This document shows, one piece after another, positions 55,980-64,000 of a stretch of 64,000 bases of DNA; positions within the stretch are counted from its first letter, which is position 1, and every line of letters begins with the position of its first letter. A model generated the notes under the pieces. The model ran no database searches, was not told the origin of the DNA, and saw nothing but the letters and a program-made list of their open reading frames with translations. Origin of the DNA: Salminus brasiliensis (lineage: Eukaryota; Chordata; Actinopteri; Characiformes; Bryconidae); the NCBI RefSeq assembly GCF_030463535.1, contig NC_132878.1, positions 38,548,761 through 38,612,760 of the forward strand. The letters run 5' to 3'. A program made the position numbers and the translations under genes.

Positions 55980-58900
55980 ACAGTGATTGATTCACTCCTA
56001 CAGTACTGAACTCACTTGTAGTGTCTAAATCAGTCTTATTGTGGTGGGTTCGCTCTCTCAATGCTGTTTGTACTCTCGCAGTGTTGAGTTCACTCTTGCA
56101 ATGTTGAAATAATTCTACTCTTCTGCACTGAAATAATGATGCACTTCATTTTTCACAGTTCTACGTGTCAGTCAGTTTTACATGAATAAAGGTCAACTGA
56201 AAAAACACTGACAATTTTTTAAATCAGTATTGCAGTTTTTAATTCAGCCTTATCAATGATGTTACTCCTTGAGTATAGAAATCACTCTTAACAGTGTTGG
56301 GTTCTCTATTGCAGTGTAGAAATCACTCTTAGAGGTGGTGGATTCTCTATGGCAGTGTAGAAATCACTCTTAAGGTTGTTGGATTCTCTATGGCAGTGTA
56401 GAAATCACTCTTAAGGTTGTTGGATTCTCTATGGCAGTGTAGAAATCACTCTTAACAGTGTTGGATTCTCTATTGCAGTGAAGAAATCATTCTTAGAGGT
56501 GGTGGATTCTCTATTGCAGTGCAGAAATCACTATTAACAGTGTTGGATTCTCTATTGCAGTGAAGAAATCATTCTTAGAGGTGGTGGATTCTCTATTGCA
56601 GTGCAGAAATCACTCTTAACAGTGTTGGGTTCTCTATTGCAGTGTAGAAATCACTCTTAGAGGTGGTGGATTCTCTATTGCAGTGCAGAAATCACTCTTA
56701 ACAGTGTTGGGTTCTCTATTGCAGTGTAGAAATCATTCTTAGAGGTGGTGGATTCTCTATTGCAGTGCAGAAATCACTCTTAACAGTGTTGGGTTCTCTA
56801 TTGCAGTGTAGAAATCATTCTTAGAGGTGGTGGATTCTCTATGGCAGTGCAGAAATCACTCTTAACAGTGTTGGGTTCTCTATTGCAGTGCAGAAATCAC
56901 TCTTAACAGTGTTGGGTTCTCTATTTCAGTGTAGAAATCATTCTTAGGGGTGTTGGATTCTTTGTTGCAGTTCAACAGTGTTGGGTTCTGAGAGGTGGTG
57001 GATTCTCTATGGCAGTGTAGAAATTATTCTTAACAGTGTTGGATTTTCTGTTGCAGTGTAGAAATCACTCTTAACTGTGTTGGATTCTGTGTTGCAGTGT
57101 AGAAATCACTCCTTACAGTGTTGGGTTCTCGGTTGCAGTGTAGAAATCACTCTTAACAGTCTTAGATTCTTTGTTGCAGTGTAGAAATCACTTTTAAGGT
57201 TGTTGGATTCTCTATGGCAGTGCAGAAATCATTCTTAGGGGTGTTGGATTCTCTGTTGTGGTGTAGAAATCATTCTTAACAGTGTTGGATTCTCTATTGC
57301 AGTGTAGAGATCACTTCTAAACAGTGTTAGATTCTCTGTGGCAGTGTAGAAATCACTCTTAATGGTGTCGATTTCTCTGTTGCAGTGTAGAAATCACTCT
57401 TAATGGTGTTGATTTCTCTGTTGCAGTGTAGAAATCACTCTTAAGGGTGTGGATTTCTCTGTTGCAGTGTAGAAATCACTCCTAACAGTGTTGGATTCTC
57501 TGTGGCAGTGTAAAAATGACTCTTAATGGTGTTAGATTCTCTGTGGCAGTGTAAAAATCACTCCTAACACTCTTAATTCTCTATTGCAGTACAGAAATCA
57601 TTATTAACAGTGTTGGAATCTTAAGGGTGTTGGTTTCTCTGCAGCAGTGTAGAAATCATTCTTAGGGGTGTTGGATTCTCTGTTTCAGTGTAGAAATCAC
57701 TCTTAAGGGTGTTGGATTCTCTGTTTCAGTGTAGAAATCACTCTTAAGGGTGTTAGGTTCTCTGTTTCAGTGTAGAAATCACTCTTAAGGGTGTTGGATT
57801 CTCTGTTTCAGTGTAGAATCACTCTTAAGGGTGTTAGGTTCTCTGTTTCAGTGTAGAAATCACTCTTAAGGGTGTTAGGTTCTCTGTTTCAGTGTAGAAA
57901 TCACTCTTAAGGGTGTTGGATTCTCTGTTTCAGTGTAGAAATCACTCTTAAGGGTGTTAGGTTCTCTGTTTCAGTGTAGAAATCACTCTTAAGGGTGTTG
58001 GATTCTTTGTTTCAGTGTAGAATCACTCTTAAGGGTGTTAGGTTCTCTGTTTCAGTGTAGAAATCACTCTTAAGGGTGTTGGTTTCTCTGTTCCAGTGTA
58101 GAAATCACTCTTAAGGGTGTTAGGTTCTCTGTTTCAGTGTAGAAATCACTCTTAAGGGTGTTGGATTCTCTGTTTCAGTGTAGAAATCACTCTTAAGGGT
58201 GTTAGGTTCTCTGTTTCAGTGTAGAAATCACTCTTAATGGTGTTGGATTCTCTGTTTCAGTGTAGAAATCACTCTTAAGGGTGTTAGGTTCTCTGTTTCA
58301 GTGTAGAAATCACTCTTAAGGGTGTTGGATTCTCTGTTTCAGTGTAGAAATCACTCTTAAGGGTGTTAGGTTCTCTGTTTCAGTGTAGAAATCACTCTTA
58401 AGGGTGTTGGTTTCTCTGTTCCAGTGTAGAAATCACTCTTAAGGGTGTTAGGTTCTCTGTTTCAGTGTAGAAATCACTCTTAAGGGTGTTGGATTCTCTG
58501 TTTCAGTGTAGAAATCACTCTTAAGGGTGTTAGGTTCTCTGTTTCAGTGTAGAAATCACTCTTAAGGGTGTTGGATTCTCTGTTTCAGTGTAGAATCACT
58601 CTTAAGGGTGTTAGGTTCTCTGTTTCAGTGTAGAAATCACTCTTAAGGGTGTTAGGTTCTCTGTTTCAGTGTAGAAATCACTCTTAAGGGTGTTGGATTC
58701 TCTGTTTCAGTGTAGAATCACTCTTAAGGGTGTTAGGTTCTCTGTTTCAGTGTAGAATCACTCTTAAGGGTGTTGGATTCTCTGTTTCAGTGTAGAAATC
58801 ACTCTTAAGGGTGTTAGGTTCTCTGTTTCAGTGTAGAAATCACTCTTAAGGGTGTTGGATTCTCTGTTTCAGTGTAGAAATCACTCTTAAGGGTGTTGGA

Positions 58901-59090
58901 TTCTCTGTTTCAGTGTAGAAATCACGCCTAACAGTGTTTTACTTTTTTACTCTTAGTGTTGAATTCACATATGCAGTGTTGAATTAACTCGTAGTGTGCT
59001 GATTTCACTGTTTCAAAGTTAAATTCTCTCTTACAGTGTCAAGCTCATTCTAAGAGTGGTAAAGTCTCTCTTGCAGTGTGCGTTTCAGTG
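55980..59090 (+). repeat. 41-bp tandem repeat array with diverged flanks
   Basis: Core 56272-58940 holds about 65 copies of a 41-bp unit (AGAAATCACTCTTAAGGGTG then TTAGGTTCTCTGTTTCAGTGT). Three zones differ. In 56272-56990 units ending TATTGCAG alternate AACAGTGTTGGG and GAGGTGGTGGA, giving an 82-bp dimer. In 56990-57660 copies are mixed and more diverged. In 57660-58940 units are nearly identical, with GGATTCT and AGGTTCT variants that often alternate and some one-base (AGAATC) deletions. Diverged CAGTGTTGAATTCACTC-like pieces flank the core on both sides. The array lies in the presumed leader intron of grm1. Confidence 0.95.
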
Positions 59091-59255
59091 TTCATTTGCG
59101 TCAGCGGGGCTTAAATAGACACTGTAGTTGTTCCTCTATCACTGAAGGTCTGTCTTCCACGCTGGGGAGTTTGCTGCGCGCGGTTGGATAATTGGGGATG
59201 TTTAAAGTGTTACACTTTCTCTGGCCTACTTCTCTTTCGCGCACAGCCTCTAACT

Positions 59256-59310
59256 GTCTGTTCTCGCTCTCTCTCTCTCTCTATATCGCTCTCTCTCTCT
59301 CTCTCTCCAG
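59256..59310 (+). promoter_or_regulatory. grm1: grm1 3' splice site made of (CT)n
   Basis: Two CT microsatellites interrupted by ATATCG run directly into CCAG|GTGGTGG. The AG at 59309-59310 is the probable acceptor for the exon with the start codon. Confidence 0.6.
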
Positions 59311-61410
<2,100 letters not shown>

Positions 61411-61479
61411 TCTGTCTGGCTGCACTTGTCTGTTCGACACTGACTCTTTGTATTAAATGAAGAAACTGAAATTGGCAGT

Positions 61480-61760
61480 TTGATGTGCTGAATTTCAGTG
61501 TAATGGTCAGAGCAGCACTTTCCATCCACGTTGCTGTATAATCAAATGCTAATTCTATTCCATTAGATGTGTACAAGTGGGCTCCCTTTCCTCCTAATTA
61601 TTTGCATATCTAAGCATGCTTTAATTAATCAATCACCTTCCCCATATTTAATGAGGGAACTAATACTTCCCTCTGCCTCTCGCTCTCCTGAGGCAGCTTC
61701 AGCTTTACCAGTTCCCGCACTGGCCTCTAATGGCCTTGTGCTTCTCAGAGAACTCTGACA
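61480..61760. promoter_or_regulatory. grm1: Candidate intronic enhancer (conserved-element-like)
   Basis: Repeat-free DNA with clustered homeodomain and POU words: CTAATTATTTGCATATC contains the octamer ATTTGCAT (61600-61607), followed by TTTAATTAATCAATCACC. Conservation cannot be seen from one sequence. Confidence 0.25.
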
Positions 61761-62298
61761 TGTTCCACTCAGATTTCAAAACTCTTGGACAGCCAAGCTG
61801 TCAGATGAATGAGCCTTTTCAGTTTTCCAAGCTGTCAAACTTCTAAATGGTAAGATTTCAAACCGGTAGGTTACTTCCCTTTCTGGTTTCGGAATAGGCC
61901 AATGTCTTTACTGTCTAATTTTTAAATGGCAGATGTTTCACTGACAGATGTCTGAACTGGCATTTTTCTTGACTGCTCAAATAGTTAACGTGTAAGATGC
62001 TGCCATAACCTTGGGTTTCAGTTTTCAGTCAAAGCCCCTGTAGAACATTGAGCTTAGTAGACTCTTATAAATATATATAACTTATAAAAAGTGTGTAAAA
62101 CACTCAGCTGGTATGAAATAGTTAAAAATAGTCCCATACACAAAATTCATGCACAGCAAAAGCATGTAACCAGCCTTTGTGCGGTGGCCTTTAGTGTACA
62201 GTGGGTGAACATACATGTACACACACATACACACACTCAGAGTTAGGCGCCGCACCAGCAGCTGCACTCCTCTGCCACAGACATCTTCAATGCTGCCT

Positions 62299-62313
62299 GT
62301 TGCCCCTAGCAAC
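62299..62313. promoter_or_regulatory. grm1: X-box (RFX site)
   Basis: GTTGCC-CCT-AGCAAC, an X-box with two good half-sites (GTNRCC/RGYAAC type) and a 3-bp spacer. It lies in repeat-poor DNA followed by GCATTAATTACC and a TTGGCAAATGGCAA NF1-like motif (about 62430). Confidence 0.45.
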
Positions 62314-62819
62314 AGCAGAGGTCCCTGATTGCATTAATTACCTGGACAGATTCAGATCTATCTGTCTGACTGACTAAAGCATTTTTAAATGGCCGTGTGT
62401 CAATAGGCATCCGTTCGTCCTCCCCTTGATTGGCAAATGGCAAGCGAACTGGACTGCATAATGGTGTTCCTGGTGTATAGATGAAATCTCACAGTCAACT
62501 GTCATCAAAGCAGCACAAGAGAGAAACAGACGGAATTATGTCTGTGGTACACTGTCGAGATGAATTCATTTAGTGTCACACAAGTTCCATTACAACATAT
62601 CAGAGGTCAAAAAGAGGTACGAGGGAGAAATGAAGAAATAGACAATCAGCAAAAAGGCTGCAGCCTAATGATGAGAGCTGGGGCAGGGACCAGTGCTTCC
62701 AGCATTCAACCACATAATTCCATCCATTTATCTGCAATTCTCACTTTTTCATACTAATTAGTCCAGGTTGTGAAAAAATTATATTGACAACCACACTCTT
62801 GCTAGACCTACAGACTGAA

Positions 62820-63180
62820 AATATGGTCTTATTCCATTAAATTCAGCTCAATTAAATTTATTTCAATGAATGTTGAAATGAGTTCAGTTCAGTTGAGCTT
62901 ACTTTATTTCAGTTGAATCAGTTCAATTCAGTTCAGTTCAGTTCAAATTTGTTAAGTTTGGTTTTACTGAGTTTGATTAAGTTCATTTCAGGTCACTACA
63001 ATCAGGTCTGATTCGATGCAATTTCAGTTATTTTCAGATTAGTGCTGTTCTATTCAGTTTAGCTCAATTTAGTTCAGTTCAGTTCAGTTAAATTCAGTCA
63101 GGTTTGATTTAATTCAGTTCATTTCATTTCAGTTCAATCTGGTTCAAATCAATTCCATTCCATACAATTAAATCTTTACA
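62820..63180 (+). repeat. Degenerate (TTCAG)n minisatellite
   Basis: TTCAGTTCAGTTCAGTTCA cores with many point-changed copies (GTTTGATT, ATTTCATTTCAG). Confidence 0.85.
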
Positions 63181-63312
63181 GCAATGCCCCTCCAAATCTA
63201 GTAGAAGGCCTTCCTCCCAGACAGTAGAGATAGTAGGATAAACTCTCTTGAATGCCCTTGATTTCAGAAGAAAAATGAATAAGCAGGTGTCCCGATACTT
63301 TTCCAGATATGA
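63178..63312 (-). mobile_element. Tc1/mariner-type non-autonomous element, copy 2
   Basis: Reverse-orientation relative of 3698-4000. It ends AAGCAGGTGTCCCGATACTT then TTCCAGATATGAT. The other end is lost. Confidence 0.65.
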
Positions 63313-63394
63313 TTCAGCCTTCGCTACAAATTGAGTTTATTAGCAAAATGTGGAAACCTTCAGCTGTTTGTAAGAGGGTAAAGACCAATTTAAA

Positions 63395-64000
63395 CATCTC
63401 AACACAACTAATAGAACAAGTGCTTTCTCCACATTCAACACACACTGATACTTTTAATGACCCACTGCAGACTCACAATTATTCAACCCCTTCATTACAA
63501 GCGTCTTTAGTACTTAGCAGAACCCTTTTACTGTTATGACCTGCAGCAAACGTGATGCATAGCCACACACCAGATTCTGGTAGTGTTCCTGAAGAATCCT
63601 AGCCCATTACTCATGAGCAGGGGCCTCCAGTTTACCAATACTCTTGAGTTTGCTGCTGTAACCTTCAAATTTCACTGAAGATCTTCTAAGATTTAATTCA
63701 GGTGACTGTGACGACCACTCCTGAATGTTCCAAGCCTTGGTGGACTTTGAGGTATGCTTGGCATAATTGTCCTGTTGAAAGGTCCAATGACGCCCAAGCT
63801 TCAGCTTCATTACACAAGGCATGACATTATCTCCTAGGATGTCCTGTCCTGAGGTTTTCAATTCCAGAAAAAGCAAAGCAACCCCAGAGCATCACAGAGT
63901 CACCACCATGTTTCAATGTAGGCAGAGTGTTCTTTTTAGCCTATGCTTCATTCTTCCTCCTCCAGACATACCGCTGAGCCATAGGCCCATTTCCTCTAAG
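63395..64000 (-). mobile_element. Tc1-like transposon, family R3 copy 2 (cut by window end)
   Basis: Left end CTGATACTTTTAATGACCCA then CTGCAGACTCACAATTATTC, matching both ends of the copy at 52288-53530. The minus strand reads HWTFQQDNYAKHTSKSTKAW and further PELN-like transposase. The equivalent of the Tc1 DNDPKHT motif is changed to DNYAKHT. Frameshifts are present. It continues past the window. Confidence 0.8.

Larger units (their letters stand above)
61411..64000 (+). other. grm1: grm1 intron, remaining part
   Basis: No exon was recognised. Contains two stretches that look less random than average (61480-61760 and 62290-62470), the TTCAG minisatellite and two transposon copies. Confidence 0.6.

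Noticed and set aside
56272-58940. CRISPR array
   Set aside because: Regular 41-bp spacing, but adjacent units are the same sequence with no unique spacers, and the DNA is vertebrate. It is a tandem satellite.

Overview
This window is vertebrate, almost certainly teleost fish, nuclear DNA. It contains spliced genes with GT-AG introns, many Tc1/mariner-type transposon relics, a tRNA-derived SINE, abundant (CA)n, (TA)n and tetranucleotide microsatellites, and AT-rich non-coding DNA. Most open frames of 60-150 codons are chance or simple-repeat frames. Four genes can be recognised, all by exon-by-exon translation from memory of their families; no search was run.

Layout. (1) About 1-24280 has no exon I can recognise. 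It holds microsatellites, transposon relics and minisatellites and is probably the large first coding intron of sesn1. (2) 24281-24535, minus strand: first coding exon of sestrin-1 (long isoform N-terminus), with a likely leader exon and CCAAT promoter near 25150-25350. (3) 28201-33283, plus strand: complete cep57l1 in 11 coding exons (495 aa), head-to-head with sesn1. (4) 33640-38120: intergenic, transposon-rich. (5) 41907-48850, minus strand: complete cd164 (endolyn) in 6 coding exons (167 aa), probably with a long 3' UTR to the left. (6) 48990-55050: intergenic, with a Tc1 copy, a fold-back MITE and a small group of CTCF-like motifs. (7) 55100-64000, plus strand: 5' part of grm1 (metabotropic glutamate receptor 1). 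This comprises a GC-rich upstream region with a near-perfect REST (RE1) site, a presumed leader intron with about 65 copies of a 41-bp tandem repeat, the first coding exon (59422-60145), and the start of the next intron, which opens with a 1.2-kb tetranucleotide array.

The order sesn1 - cep57l1 - cd164 matches human 6q21, apart from the CCDC162 locus. grm1 is distant (6q24) in human, so its position beside cd164 is a lineage rearrangement. The four genes do not form a pathway: stress signalling to mTORC1 (sesn1), centrosome/microtubule scaffold (cep57l1), lysosomal/cell-surface sialomucin (cd164) and neuronal glutamate GPCR (grm1).

The most interesting features lie at splice sites and promoters. 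They are the array of 3'-splice-site-like repeats upstream of the true grm1 acceptor, an acceptor whose pyrimidine tract is itself a CT microsatellite, a sesn1 donor fused to a GACA microsatellite, the RE1 site of grm1, and cd164 exons that can all be skipped in frame.
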